Of a stretch of 64,000 nucleotides of DNA, positions 8,966 to 18,112 are shown in pieces; the first letter of the stretch is position 1, and each line of letters begins with the position of its first letter. Origin of the DNA: Kribbella jejuensis (GTDB lineage Bacteria; Actinomycetota; Actinomycetes; Propionibacteriales; Kribbellaceae); NCBI RefSeq assembly GCF_006715085.1, contig NZ_VFMM01000001.1:3534001-3598000 (forward strand), read 5' to 3'. The position numbers were made by a program, and so were the translations under genes. The notes beneath the pieces were generated by a model that was not told where the DNA came from, ran no database searches, and saw nothing but the letters and a program-made list of their open reading frames with translations.

Positions 8966-9715
8966 CGGCTTCTGGGCCAACAGGGCGTAGGAGTTGGGTA
9001 GACGGCCTTCCCAGGCGGCCGCGCGGTGGTCGTCCTGCGGTCGCCAGAACGGTTCGGCGTACTCCTCGAGGACCTTGAGGCGCAGGCCGGCCGCGGCGAT
9101 CGCAGTGACGATCTGCCCGAGCGTCCACTGCCACTCCTGCGCACCGTTGCCAGGGAACGTGTCGTTGATGTGCGACGCGGCGAAGTAGCTCCGATCAGGG
9201 CGGATCCGTGGTTCGTCCGTGTCCCACGTCCACAGCGGTACGGCCGGGTGGGCCTCGTACACGAACAGATGCCCACCCGGCCGAGCGACGCGCACCACGT
9301 CCCGCGCCCACGCGTCGATGTCGCGCATCCAGATCAGCGCGCCTTTACCCGTGTACACCAGATCCGCCGACGCATCCTTCACCGGTACGCCAGGCACTTC
9401 CGCCACGACGTACCGGCAATCAAGCCCCACATCCCGCGCTCGCCGCTGCGCCGCGCCGGCCGCGACCGAGCTGTAGTCCACCCCGATCACCCGCCGAGCC
9501 CCAGCCTTCACCAACCCGACATCGTCGAGCCCGTGCCCACTCTGCAGATGCACCACAACCGGTGCGTCCGCCAACACAGCCTCCAACAACTCCCGCTCCC
9601 GCGGAAACAGTTGTTCGTCCCCCCGAGCCTCCGCGAGCAAGTCCTCATATTCATGAACATGCTTGGTAGAAGCCTGCTCCCAAACCACCCGATTACCCGC
9701 AACCACCTCATCCAT
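8960..9715 (-). CDS. Class I SAM-dependent methyltransferase
   Basis: The 251-residue protein has a Rossmann methyltransferase core: motif I is VVHLQSGHGLDDVGLVKAG, followed by the acidic VIGVDYS that contacts SAM and LVYTGKGALIWMRD later. The HLQ-G-G-D form of motif I marks a subgroup commonly found in actinobacteria whose substrates are mostly unknown. It converges on the F420-reductase fusion and lies 42 bases from the ABC permease stop. Substrate not predictable. Confidence 0.85.
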   Translation of the reverse strand: MDEVVAGNRVVWEQASTKHVHEYEDLLAEARGDEQLFPRERELLEAVLADAPVVVHLQSGHGLDDVGLVKAGARRVIGVDYSSVAAGAAQRRARDVGLDCRYVVAEVPGVPVKDASADLVYTGKGALIWMRDIDAWARDVVRVARPGGHLFVYEAHPAVPLWTWDTDEPRIRPDRSYFAASHINDTFPGNGAQEWQWTLGQIVTAIAAAGLRLKVLEEYAEPFWRPQDDHRAAAWEGRLPNSYALLAQKPL

Positions 9716-9757
9716 ACCCCAAGTCAGCCGGACCCCAGCGTTTCAAGCAACCGCTTA

Positions 9758-12088
9758 TCACTCGTTGTGGAGGACTTGGGCGATGGTGGTGCGGGCCGCG
9801 GTGCGCGCGGGGAAGTAGGCGCCGGCGGCGGCGATGACGATGCCGGCAAGGATGAGGAGGGCGAGAAGGGTCGCCGGGTAGACGTGGAGCATGAAGTCGG
9901 GGAGTTCGACCTGGGCGCCGTTGGCCATCGCGGGTACGACGAGGCGGTGCGCGACGATCCCGAGCGGGATGCCCAGCACACTTCCGGCGGCGCCCAGTGC
10001 GGTCATCGACACCACGACCATCGCGGTGACCTGCGCAGGCGTCATACCGATCGACTTGAGCATCCCGAGGTCACGGCGGCGTTCACGGGTGTTGAGTATG
10101 ACGGTATTGAACACCCCGAGCCCCGCAACAGTCCCGAGCATCAGCGTGAGCAGTACTACGGTCGCGATGACGATCGCCACGAACGAGCCCGATTCCTGTC
10201 CGCCGGTCTCGACCAGTCCCGGATCCTTCGCCTGCGCAGCCTTGACGAAGGCATCCAGGTCCGTGCCGGGCTTCACGTTGATCTCGTACAGATTGGCCCG
10301 CTGCGTGGGAGCGATCAGCTTGAGAGTGTCCCAGTTCGACAGCACCTCGTCGCCGGAGTTGTAGAGCGCCTTGCCGACGATCCGTACCGGGACGTTCTTG
10401 CCCTTCGACTGCAGCGTGACGGTGTCGCCGACGGCAAGTCCACGCTGGCGCAGGAATCGCTCGGACACGACCACCTGCCCGGCTCCGTCGAACCAGTGAC
10501 CGTCGAGGAGCCGGAAGCCCACCTGCTCGACGTTCCCGCGGTAGAAGGAGACACGGAGATCCGTCTGCGTACCGGCCAACCGCATCCCGAGGTCGGTGCT
10601 CGGCGTCACCGACACCGCGCCGGGAATCGACCGCAGCAGTGCCTCGTCGCCGGCATCGTTCAGCTTGGCCGCCGGTGGGGCCTCAGCACCGGGAGGAGGT
10701 GAACCGCCGAACTGGGTCGGCGCGAACATCGCCAGGTCGACGGCACCGACCCGGCTGGCCGCGGTCTGGTACGTCGTCAGCGACTTGCCGAGCCCGACCG
10801 CCAGCGTCACGCTGGTCACCCCGAGTACGACAGCTGCCAGCGTCAACGCCGTACGCCCAGGCCGTGCGAACGGCAGGCCCAGCCCGAGGCTGACCGACCG
10901 CGGCAGCCGAGTCCCGCTGAGCCAACGCTGCGCCCGCAGTCCACGCCCGGCCCGCGGTGCACTGCCCGCGCTGATCGCCTGAGCTGCCGAGAGGCTCCGA
11001 GCTCGCAATGCCGGCAGCAGTGCCGCCAGTGCCACCAGCGCCGGTACGCCGACCGCTGTGGCGACGTCCACCCAGACCGATACCGACGTACCCTGCGCGC
11101 CGTAGTTCTCGAATGCCCTTGTCAGCAAGGAGTCCGCGAGTACGTTGCCCAGCACGATGCCGATCGCGCACCCGGCGACCGCAGGGATCGAGACCATCGC
11201 GAGGTAGACCATCAGCACCTGCGTCGGTGTGAAACCCAGCGACTTCATGATGCCGATGTGCTTGAAGCCGGCCACGACGGCGCCACTGATCACGTTGGCC
11301 ACGATCAGCACTGCGACCGCCAGACCCAGCCAGCCGAACACCATCAGGAACGGCACGAAGGTGTTCGGCTGTCCAGCGGCGAGGGCCCGCAATCCCAGGT
11401 AGGACTGAGTGCCGACCACAGCGCCGGACGGCAGCCCAGCAGTCACCATGTGCTGGCCGGCCGACACCTGTGCGTTCGTAGCGGCCTGAGCGAAGCGGTA
11501 GAGCATCTGTGTCGAGGTCGGTTTCAGGGAGGCCATCTGCTCAGGCGTCACCCACGCGTCGGCCGACTGGCTGACGCTGAACGCGAATCCCACCACAGTC
11601 AGCGTCGGGCCGCCCGGTACGGAGATGGTCGAGCCCAGCGTCGTCTCTCCACGTGCGCCGGTGTCGGTGGGGTTCCGGTTCAGCACGATCTCGCCTGGCT
11701 TGGCTGCCCAGTGGCCCTTCCAGACGTTGAGCCGGTCGACCGGTCCGTCCGGGTTCGCCCGCCCCACCGTGAACAGGGAATCCGAATCGCCCTTCGGACT
11801 CGAACCGAGGTCGATCGTCGTCATCGCGAACGGCCCGGCAAATGCCTCAGCACCTGATGCTTTGGCTGTCAGTTGGATGTCGCTGACTTTGCTCCGGTCG
11901 TACGTCGCCACCAGGTGCGCGCCGCGCTGTTGAGCGTACGCATGGTCGAACGGACCGCTCGACGCAGCCAGCAGCGCCAGCGCGACCACGATCATCGTTG
12001 TGGAGAGCAGTACGACGACACCGATTACCACGGTCTGCACGCGCCGCCGCCGTACCGCGGCACGCGCCACCGGCCAGACGGCGCTCAC
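9758..12088 (-). CDS. ABC transporter permease with two FtsX domains (MacB/LolC-like)
   Basis: The 776-residue protein has an N-terminal helix (residues 18-42), a long extracytoplasmic domain, three helices (FtsX domain 1), a further helix starting the second half (around 415), another extracytoplasmic domain and three C-terminal helices with the FtsX signature (GVFNTVILNTRERRRDLGMLKSIGMTPAQV). Such Mac-type permeases do not form a classical channel; they couple ATP use to extracellular export or signalling of peptides, antibiotics or lipids. Its start overlaps the ATPase stop by 4 bases. A two-component system lies divergently upstream, as in Bce-like modules. Confidence 0.9.
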   Translation of the reverse strand: MSAVWPVARAAVRRRRVQTVVIGVVVLLSTTMIVVALALLAASSGPFDHAYAQQRGAHLVATYDRSKVSDIQLTAKASGAEAFAGPFAMTTIDLGSSPKGDSDSLFTVGRANPDGPVDRLNVWKGHWAAKPGEIVLNRNPTDTGARGETTLGSTISVPGGPTLTVVGFAFSVSQSADAWVTPEQMASLKPTSTQMLYRFAQAATNAQVSAGQHMVTAGLPSGAVVGTQSYLGLRALAAGQPNTFVPFLMVFGWLGLAVAVLIVANVISGAVVAGFKHIGIMKSLGFTPTQVLMVYLAMVSIPAVAGCAIGIVLGNVLADSLLTRAFENYGAQGTSVSVWVDVATAVGVPALVALAALLPALRARSLSAAQAISAGSAPRAGRGLRAQRWLSGTRLPRSVSLGLGLPFARPGRTALTLAAVVLGVTSVTLAVGLGKSLTTYQTAASRVGAVDLAMFAPTQFGGSPPPGAEAPPAAKLNDAGDEALLRSIPGAVSVTPSTDLGMRLAGTQTDLRVSFYRGNVEQVGFRLLDGHWFDGAGQVVVSERFLRQRGLAVGDTVTLQSKGKNVPVRIVGKALYNSGDEVLSNWDTLKLIAPTQRANLYEINVKPGTDLDAFVKAAQAKDPGLVETGGQESGSFVAIVIATVVLLTLMLGTVAGLGVFNTVILNTRERRRDLGMLKSIGMTPAQVTAMVVVSMTALGAAGSVLGIPLGIVAHRLVVPAMANGAQVELPDFMLHVYPATLLALLILAGIVIAAAGAYFPARTAARTTIAQVLHNE

Positions 12089-12777
12089 GACGTACGCTCC
12101 AAGCTGCGCTCGTCGGCGATCTGCCCGTCGACGAAGTCGATGACCCGGCTGGCGCAGCGGGTCGCGAGCTGCTGGTCGTGGGTCACCAGCAGGAGCGTCT
12201 GCCCGATCTGGTTGAGGTCCAGCAACAGGTCCATCACCTGCTCGCCGGCGCGCGAGTCGAGTGCGCCCGTGGGTTCGTCCGCCAGCAGGATGGCCGGCCG
12301 GTTCATCAGCGCCCGGGCGACCGCGACGCGTTGACGCTCACCACCGCTCAGCTGCGCCGGGTACGTGTTGCGGCGGCCGGCAATGCCCAGCTCCTCGAAC
12401 AGCTCGAGCGCACGTTTGCGCGCGGGTGCGGCCGACGTACCGGTGAGCTGTGCCGCCAGGGCGACGTTGTCGAGGGCGGACAGATCGTCCAGCAGGTTGA
12501 AGAACTGAAAGATCATCCCGATCCGCCGCCGCCGGAACAGGGCGAGTCCCTTCTCGTCCAGCGTGCCCAGGTCGTCGCCGTGGACTACGACGGAGCCCGC
12601 TGTGGGCCGGTCGAGTCCAGCGACCATGCTGAGCAGCGTGGACTTGCCGCTGCCGGACGGTCCCATGACGGCGACCGCCTCGCCGGCTTGGATCTCCATC
12701 GACACACCGTCGAGTGCCACCGATTCGCCGTACTCCTTGCGTACTGCGGTGAGCTGTACGACTGCCTGTTCCGTCAT
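12085..12777 (-). CDS. ABC transporter ATP-binding protein (MacB/LolD family)
   Basis: A complete ATPase: Walker A GPSGSGKST, Q-loop FQFFNLL, signature LSGGERQR, Walker B ILLADEPTGALD and the switch histidine in LLVTHD. It pairs with the overlapping FtsX permease. I chose ATG 12777 (230 residues), because TAGCGT (12785-12790) looks like a -10 element 7 bases upstream, giving a leaderless message; GTG 12786 would add three residues. Export substrate unknown; antimicrobial peptide or lipid export is typical of this arrangement. Confidence 0.9.
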   Translation of the reverse strand: MTEQAVVQLTAVRKEYGESVALDGVSMEIQAGEAVAVMGPSGSGKSTLLSMVAGLDRPTAGSVVVHGDDLGTLDEKGLALFRRRRIGMIFQFFNLLDDLSALDNVALAAQLTGTSAAPARKRALELFEELGIAGRRNTYPAQLSGGERQRVAVARALMNRPAILLADEPTGALDSRAGEQVMDLLLDLNQIGQTLLLVTHDQQLATRCASRVIDFVDGQIADERSLERTS

Positions 12778-12907
12778 GCTGCTCACGCTAGGGCTGTGGG
12801 CGGCTCGGTCGCGTCAGCCTGCGGGGCTAATGTCTTCCGGCTGTCATCCTGGAGATGTACGGCGTGCGACTGCCGGATGATGCGGTCTCCGGGATCCGTT
12901 TGGGACA

Positions 12908-13696
12908 GTGGATCTCGTGATGTGGTTCCTTGTCGCACTGCCGACTCTGGTCGCCGTTGGGCTTGCGTACGCGTACGTCCGGGCGCGGCGTGCGCACGCG
13001 CGCGCTCTGGAGGAGCGCGGGTGGCTCCTGGAGCGCGAACGCGAGACCGCCGCGCAGAGCGCTGTCGACGCGGAACGGGCCCGCATCGCCCACGACCTGC
13101 ACGACATCGTCAGCCACAACGTCAGCGTGATGGTCATCCAGACCGGTGCGGCCCGGCAGGTGCTGACTACGTCTGTTGAAGATGCAGAGGCTGCACTGCT
13201 CGCCGTAGAGGCAGCAGGTCGCGACACCATGGCTGAGCTGCGGCACCTTCTCGGAGTACTCGCTCCCAAGGGCGACAGCGACGTGCTCTCTCCACAGCCG
13301 AGTCTGACGCGGTTGAGCGAGCTGATCGACCGGATGGCGTTCGCCGGCCTGGCGGTCGACGTACGGATCTCAGGCGACCCGTGCCCGCTGCCGACCGGTG
13401 TGGACGTCACGGCGTACCGCATCATCCAAGAGGCACTCACCAATGCGCTGCGCCACGGGGACGGGGTCAAGGCCGAAGTCACGGTCCGCTATGCGCAGCA
13501 CGCGCTGCGGGTGGAGGTACTCAACACAGGCCCTAGCGTTCTGACGGGTGGCCGGGCTCCCGCTCCGGAGGGGGATGGGCGTGGACTCCTGGGCCTCAAG
13601 CAACGAGTAGCCGTGTACGGCGGGCAGTTCGACGCGCGACGCCGCCTTGGCGGAGGGTTCCGTGTCCGCGCCAAGCTTCCGCTGGAGCGCCCGTGA
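12908..13696 (+). CDS. Sensor histidine kinase, NarL/DesK type (HisKA_3)
   Basis: The 262-residue kinase has a single N-terminal membrane helix (residues 5-22) with almost no extracellular part, a coiled dimerisation helix, the phospho-acceptor motif ARIAHDLHDIVSH (His65) and an ATPase domain with N-box EALTNALRHG and a glycine-rich GDGRGLLGLKQRV. Having so little extracellular sequence, it probably senses within the membrane or through a partner, such as the divergent ABC exporter. Its stop overlaps the response regulator start by 4 bases. An alternative ATG lies 12 bases downstream. Confidence 0.92.
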   Translation: MDLVMWFLVALPTLVAVGLAYAYVRARRAHARALEERGWLLERERETAAQSAVDAERARIAHDLHDIVSHNVSVMVIQTGAARQVLTTSVEDAEAALLAVEAAGRDTMAELRHLLGVLAPKGDSDVLSPQPSLTRLSELIDRMAFAGLAVDVRISGDPCPLPTGVDVTAYRIIQEALTNALRHGDGVKAEVTVRYAQHALRVEVLNTGPSVLTGGRAPAPEGDGRGLLGLKQRVAVYGGQFDARRRLGGGFRVRAKLPLERP

Positions 13697-14343
13697 CTCG
13701 CGTAGTGATCGCAGACGACCAGGCCCTGGTACGCACCGGCTTCCGCATGATCCTCACCGCCCGCGGTATCGAGGTAGTGGGCGAGGCCGCGGACGGTGCC
13801 GAAGCAGTGGACGCGGTACGGCGCCTGCACCCGGACGTCGTACTGATGGACATCCGCATGCCCACGATGGACGGACTGGAAGCCACCCGCCGCATAGCCG
13901 CCATACCGAGCGAGTGCCGCGTCCTGATCCTCACGACCTTCGACCTGGACCAGTACGTGTACGCCGCCCTGGCCGCCGGCGCGAGCGGCTTCCTGCTGAA
14001 GGACGTCACGCCTGAACACCTGGCAGCCGCCGTACGCCTGGTAACCACCGGCGACGCCCTACTGTCCCCCTCCATCACCCGCCGCCTGGTGGAACGCTTC
14101 GCCACCCCTCAACCGGCCCTGCACCGAGACCTCTCCACCCTCACCCCCAGAGAACTGGAAGTCCTCACCCTGATGGGCCAAGGCCTCTCCAACGCCGAAA
14201 TAGCCACCACCCTGACCCTGAGCGAAGCCACCGTCAAAACCCACGCCGCCCGAATCTTCGCCAAACTAAACCTACGAGACCGCTCCCAAGCCGTAGTCCT
14301 CGCCTACGAAACGGGCCTCCTGACCCCAGGCGAGGGGAGATAG
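13693..14343 (+). CDS. Response regulator, NarL/LuxR family
   Basis: The 216-residue protein has a receiver domain (acidic pocket D8/D9, phospho-acceptor D53 in VVLMDIRMP, lysine in FLLKDVTP) and a C-terminal LuxR helix-turn-helix (LTPRELEVLTLMGQGLSNAEIA). It is the partner of the overlapping kinase and probably controls the divergent ABC exporter. Codon use drifts toward many CCA/ACC/GCC codons near its end and into the next gene. Confidence 0.93.
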   Translation: MTRVVIADDQALVRTGFRMILTARGIEVVGEAADGAEAVDAVRRLHPDVVLMDIRMPTMDGLEATRRIAAIPSECRVLILTTFDLDQYVYAALAAGASGFLLKDVTPEHLAAAVRLVTTGDALLSPSITRRLVERFATPQPALHRDLSTLTPRELEVLTLMGQGLSNAEIATTLTLSEATVKTHAARIFAKLNLRDRSQAVVLAYETGLLTPGEGR

Positions 14344-14351
14344 CCTGTCGC

Positions 14352-15164
14352 ATGAGGGAAGACCTGCTCGCCTGGGCCGCCACCACGGTCGGCCCGATCC
14401 TCGAAGTCCACCCGCTCCACGACAACCAAGGCCCCTGGCGCCTCATCACGCGCAATACGTCCGCCGTACTGCGCGCCCCAACACTGCGTGTAGGCCCCGC
14501 AATGATCGCCACCGGCGCCACAGCCCTGCAGTTGGCCGAGCGCCACCACCTACCGGCACCCCGCCTGCTCAACGTAGACCTGTCCGGCTCGCACGCCGGC
14601 GTATCCGCGTCGCTGGAGACTGACGTCCCCGGTACCACCACGTGGCCCGCCGCCACCCCCGAGACCCTTCAAGCCGCAGCGGACGCCCTGACCCGCGTCC
14701 ACAGCATCGCGATGGACCCGCAGGAACACCTCCCGTTCCGCCCACGCCCCATAGCCGTAGACGACTTCGCCAGGGACCGCCGGACAGGCCGCATGCCCAC
14801 CACCCCACTCCTACGAGAGGCAGACGACCTGATCCGCGCCCACGGCCGTCCCGCAGAACCCACCGTCTTCCTCCACGGTGACGTGTGGCCCGGCAACCTC
14901 CTCTGGTCCCACAACAGGCTGGCTGCCCTCATCGACTGGAAAACAGCCGGCCTAGGTGCCCCCGGAGTAGACCTCTCCGAACTCCGCAAGCAGGTAGCCA
15001 TCACCTTCGGTCCCCAGGCCCTGACCAACTGGCCCCAAGACTTCCCCCACACCGCCTACTGGGACGCAGTAGCCGCCCTCAACACCACCACGACCCTCTA
15101 CTCCCCACAAGCCACCACCCGCCGAGACACCTTCCTCCGCGACGCCCTCAACCACCTGCGCTAA
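14352..15164 (+). CDS. Aminoglycoside phosphotransferase-family kinase
   Basis: The 270-residue protein has the APH/choline-kinase fold: catalytic loop VFLHGDVWPGNLLW and metal-binding LIDWKTAGLGAPGVDLSE. The N-lobe nucleotide-binding lysine motif is weakly conserved. Family members phosphorylate aminoglycosides, sugars or small alcohols; the substrate here is unknown and resistance should not be assumed. It starts 8 bases after the response regulator stop and may be transcribed with it. Confidence 0.8.
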   Translation: MREDLLAWAATTVGPILEVHPLHDNQGPWRLITRNTSAVLRAPTLRVGPAMIATGATALQLAERHHLPAPRLLNVDLSGSHAGVSASLETDVPGTTTWPAATPETLQAAADALTRVHSIAMDPQEHLPFRPRPIAVDDFARDRRTGRMPTTPLLREADDLIRAHGRPAEPTVFLHGDVWPGNLLWSHNRLAALIDWKTAGLGAPGVDLSELRKQVAITFGPQALTNWPQDFPHTAYWDAVAALNTTTTLYSPQATTRRDTFLRDALNHLR

Positions 15165-15170
15165 CGACAA

Positions 15171-15199
15171 CGGGCGACCCGCAGAATGGGAGCCGCCCG
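15171..15199. terminator. Possible hairpin terminator between kinase and tRNA
   Basis: CGGGCG (15171-15176) pairs with CGCCCG (15194-15199), with an inner CCC/GGG pair and a small loop. It sits between the phosphotransferase stop and the 3' end of the convergent tRNA gene. Confidence 0.4.
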
Positions 15200-15210
15200 C
15201 AGTCAACAAC

Positions 15211-15298
15211 TGGCGGAGGATACGAGATTCGAACTCGTGAGGGGTTGCCCCCAACACGCTTTCCAAGCGTGCGCCCTAGGCCTCTAGGCGAATCCTCC
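15211..15298 (-). tRNA. tRNA-Ser (anticodon GGA)
   Basis: Read on the minus strand, the gene starts GGAGGAT and ends ATCCTCC-G-CCA, giving a 7-bp acceptor stem, discriminator G and an encoded CCA. The anticodon stem-loop is CGCTT-GGA-AAGCG, reading UCC and UCU serine codons. A long variable arm (TTGGGGGCAACCCCT region) precedes the T arm GTTCGAATC, as expected for a class II serine tRNA. Length is 88 bases including CCA. Confidence 0.97.
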
Positions 15299-15368
15299 AA
15301 GCGGAGAGGATACCGGGCGGTGGCTGGGAATCCGAAATCGGGGGCCGGGCGTCAGGTCGGTGGAGCAG

Positions 15369-16184
15369 CTAGTCGAGTAGTACTGGCGACAGCGCTCGCC
15401 ACTGCTCGATCGGCTGTGGCCCCGTCTCGCCGGTGATGACGTTTACTGCGACGTGGTGGGCGCCGGCGTCCAGGTGTTCCGTCAGCTTGGCTTTGATGTT
15501 GGCGGGGGTGCCCCACGCGGCCAGTGCGTCGATCATGTGGTCCGGTAGCTCGGTCAGGTCGCTCTGGTTGAAGCCTTGGCGCTGCAGCGAAGCGACGTAC
15601 CCAGGGATTGTGGTGAAGAAGCTGATGGTGTCCCTGGCGATCGCACGGGCTCTGTCTGCGTCTGTCTCGAGTACTACTAGGTGACTGACGGCGAGGAGCT
15701 TGTCCGGGCCAAGAACCTTCCGGGCTTCGGCGGAGTACGCCGCACTCGTCAAGAACGGGTACGCGCCGGCGGAGCGCTCTGCGGCAAGCGCCAGCATCCG
15801 CGGGCCGAGTGCGGCGAGCACCCGGCGTTCTACAGGTACGTCGAGCTCGTCCAGGTAGCTCTTGAGCCTCGCAATGGGATTAGCGCCATGAGCACCGCCC
15901 AGACCGACGGTGAACCGACCCGGCGCAGCCTCCTCCAGAGCGGCGTACGTCGTGCTCACCTCGGCCGCGCTGTACTTCACCACCGCCAAGATCCCGCTCA
16001 CGAACTTGATCGTCGACGTAGCGCCGACAAGATCGGTGATCGTCTCTAGCCCGGGCAGCGGCCCGCCGGACAGCCAGATCACCGGCCATCCGAGCTCCTC
16101 GGCCGCCCGCGCGGCGGCGAGCGAATCCGCGCTGCTGGTCAGCCCCGTGGTGATCCCAAACCGCCCAAATTGATGATCCGTCAC
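15369..16184 (-). CDS. LLM-class F420-dependent oxidoreductase
   Basis: The 271-residue protein begins at GTG and has the luciferase-like TIM-barrel pattern of F420-dependent enzymes: RFGITTGL, EELGWPVIWLSGG, GRFTVGLGGAHG, and a C-terminal WGTPANIKAKLTEHLDAGAHHVAV segment. It resembles the mycobacterial TIGR03620 group. Such enzymes transfer hydride between F420 and an organic substrate; the substrate is unknown. With the fusion protein at 8132 it shows that the host makes coenzyme F420. Confidence 0.88.
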   Translation of the reverse strand: MTDHQFGRFGITTGLTSSADSLAAARAAEELGWPVIWLSGGPLPGLETITDLVGATSTIKFVSGILAVVKYSAAEVSTTYAALEEAAPGRFTVGLGGAHGANPIARLKSYLDELDVPVERRVLAALGPRMLALAAERSAGAYPFLTSAAYSAEARKVLGPDKLLAVSHLVVLETDADRARAIARDTISFFTTIPGYVASLQRQGFNQSDLTELPDHMIDALAAWGTPANIKAKLTEHLDAGAHHVAVNVITGETGPQPIEQWRALSPVLLD

Positions 16185-16300
16185 CCAATCAGCTTGGACC
16201 GTCGCCGACAGATCCGCATCAGTGTTCGCTCAGAGCGAGCGCGGTACGTCGTATCCCGGCCGGCCCCGACTCCGATTCCCGGTTGGCGCGGCCCATCCCG

Positions 16301-16306
16301 TACACT
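16301..16306 (+). promoter_or_regulatory. Probable -10 element of the SRP RNA gene
   Basis: TACACT lies 7 bases before the inferred 5' end of the SRP RNA. No convincing -35 is seen at the normal spacing. Confidence 0.45.
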
Positions 16307-16313
16307 CTGTGCT

Positions 16314-16402
16314 GGTTCCCCGCGTGGCGGTATCTCGCCCAATCCCCCCAGGGCCGGAAGGCAGCAAGGGTAAGTGAGCTCTTCCGGGTGCGCGGGGAAT
16401 CC
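16314..16402 (+). ncRNA. ffs: Small signal recognition particle RNA (4.5S type)
   Basis: The conserved SRP domain IV apical region is present (GGGCCGGAAGGCAGCAAGG), with the GGAA tetraloop and asymmetric loop that bind Ffh. A long closing stem pairs GGTTCCCCGCG (16314-16324) with CGCGGGGAATCC (16391-16402), with one bulged base. The roughly 90-base size fits bacterial small SRP RNA. It targets membrane and secreted proteins co-translationally. Confidence 0.95.
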
Positions 16403-16443
16403 TCATGTCTAGGCTGGTGCTCCCCAGATCAATGAGGAGCCTG

Positions 16444-17262
16444 ATGAATCCCGAGAGCCGTTACCTGCAGGAACTGATCATCGCCGAGCTCGGTGTGCCT
16501 GCGACATTCGACGTGGACAGTGAGATCGAGCAGCGGGTGGAGTTCCTGGCGGAGCGCCTCCGGCGGACGCGCGCGACGGCGTACGTGCTCGGGATCAGCG
16601 GCGGCGTCGACTCCTCCACCGCCGGGCGGCTCTGCCAGCTCGCCGTGGAGCGGGTGCGGTCGGAGGGCGGTCAGGCGACGTTCGTCGCGATGCGGCTGCC
16701 GTACGGCGTGCAGGCCGACGAGGCGGACGCCCAGCGCGCGCTCGAGTTCATCAAGCCGGACGAGACGCTCGTCGTCGATGTCAAGCCGGCCACGGACGCC
16801 ATGGTCGAGTCCGTACGGCACTCCGGCCTCGGTGACCGCGAGGACTTCCACGTCGGCAACATCAAAGCCCGCCAGCGGATGGTCGCCCAGTACCTCGTGG
16901 CCGGTGCCCGCGGCGGTCTGGTCGTCGGCACGGACCACGCGGCCGAGGCCGTGATGGGCTTCTTCACCAAGTACGGCGACGGCGCGTGCGACCTGACCCC
17001 CTTGTCCGGGCTGACCAAGCGGCGCGTCCGTGCGGTCGGCGAGCGGCTCGGCGCCGGACCGGAGATCACCGGGAAGGTCCCGACCGCGGACCTCGAGACG
17101 AACAACCCGGGCGTCCCGGACGAGACCGTGCTCGGCGTGACGTACGACGAGATCGACAGCTTCCTCGAGGGGCACGAGGTCGACGAGAAGGCTGCCGGCA
17201 CGATCATCGCGACCCACCGCCGCACCGCGCACAAGCGGGCGGTCCCGCTCGCCTTCAGCTGA
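16444..17262 (+). CDS. nadE: NH3-dependent NAD synthetase
   Basis: The enzyme converts deamido-NAD, ATP and ammonia to NAD. The 272-residue product contains the PP-loop SGGVDSS (near residue 52), GNIKARQRM, VVGTDHAAEAVMGFFTKYGDGACDL and the TNNPGVPDE-type C-terminal loop. It lacks a glutaminase domain, so it is the short ammonia-using form. I chose ATG 16444, preceded by TGAGGAG, because an upstream ATG at 16405 would begin inside or beside the SRP RNA 3' end. Its 3' end overlaps the convergent hydrolase by 8 bases. Confidence 0.96.
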   Translation: MNPESRYLQELIIAELGVPATFDVDSEIEQRVEFLAERLRRTRATAYVLGISGGVDSSTAGRLCQLAVERVRSEGGQATFVAMRLPYGVQADEADAQRALEFIKPDETLVVDVKPATDAMVESVRHSGLGDREDFHVGNIKARQRMVAQYLVAGARGGLVVGTDHAAEAVMGFFTKYGDGACDLTPLSGLTKRRVRAVGERLGAGPEITGKVPTADLETNNPGVPDETVLGVTYDEIDSFLEGHEVDEKAAGTIIATHRRTAHKRAVPLAFS

Positions 17263-18103
17263 GGAACTCGGTCACCAGCCGAGCGAACAAGTCCGGCTGT
17301 TCCGCATGCAGGAAGTGTCCGACGCCGGCCGCATAGTAGTAGGTGCCCTGCGGTACGTCGGAGCGGAACAGCTGGATCTCCTGCGCACTGGTGGCCGGGT
17401 CGTACTCGCCCTTGATGAGCAGGGCCGGCTGTGTGAGCTGACCGAGGTACTGCAGTACGTCGTCACCGAAGCTCGCTGACCGAGTGATCTGGTCGGAGAA
17501 GCGACCGGACCGCTCGTGGAACTCGGCTGCGAGCTCAGTGTCCGCCGGGAGCTTGAGGTCGTGAGCGCCTGGGCCGGTGTAGATCTCCATGCGGCGTTCA
17601 CCGAGCTGGGCGAGCAGTGCGACCCGCTCGTCCCACATGGCCCTCGTTGCCGGGCCGGTGTGTGGTGGCAGCTCGGCGCCTGGAAGCAAGGGGAGTGCCG
17701 CGCGGACCAGGGTCTCCGTGGCGAGCACCATGTCCCAGCCCGGGTTCTCGAAGACGATCTTGGTGATCGCCTGTGGATGCGTAGCGGCGTACCTGAGCGC
17801 GATGCGGCCGCCGTACGAATGGCCGATGACCGACCACTGCGCAATGCCGAGCTTCTCGCGCAGGGCCTCGTAGTCGGCGATCAGGTCGAGCTCATTGACC
17901 GCTCCGGTGAGCGGGTCGGACTGCTGCACGCCGCGCTGATCGACACCGATCAGGTGGAAGCTTCGGCCGAGGCGCTCGCCCTGGAACGTCATGAAGTCGT
18001 ACGAGCCCGCACCGGGACCACCGTGGATGAAGAGCACCGGCGGAGCGTCCGCGGCGCCACGCTGGTCGACGTACAGCCTGGTGTCGCGGATCTCCATCAG
18101 CAT
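17255..18103 (-). CDS. Alpha/beta hydrolase, proline iminopeptidase-like
   Basis: The 282-residue protein has the oxyanion motif HGGPG (27-31), nucleophile GHSYGG (Ser96), a late acid in KGEYDPAT and the catalytic His in GVGHFLH. The HGGPG form is typical of the S33 proline iminopeptidase/epoxide hydrolase group, but the natural substrate is not predictable. It is the third gene of a minus-strand operon after the MarR regulator and the SRPBCC-like gene, with a 9-base gap. Confidence 0.85.
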   Translation of the reverse strand: MLMEIRDTRLYVDQRGAADAPPVLFIHGGPGAGSYDFMTFQGERLGRSFHLIGVDQRGVQQSDPLTGAVNELDLIADYEALREKLGIAQWSVIGHSYGGRIALRYAATHPQAITKIVFENPGWDMVLATETLVRAALPLLPGAELPPHTGPATRAMWDERVALLAQLGERRMEIYTGPGAHDLKLPADTELAAEFHERSGRFSDQITRSASFGDDVLQYLGQLTQPALLIKGEYDPATSAQEIQLFRSDVPQGTYYYAAGVGHFLHAEQPDLFARLVTEFLS

Positions 18104-18112
18104 GGGCCGAGC

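Noticed and set aside
14352..15164. Aminoglycoside resistance gene
   Set aside because: Only the general APH fold is seen; the N-lobe is poorly conserved and many such kinases act on other small molecules.
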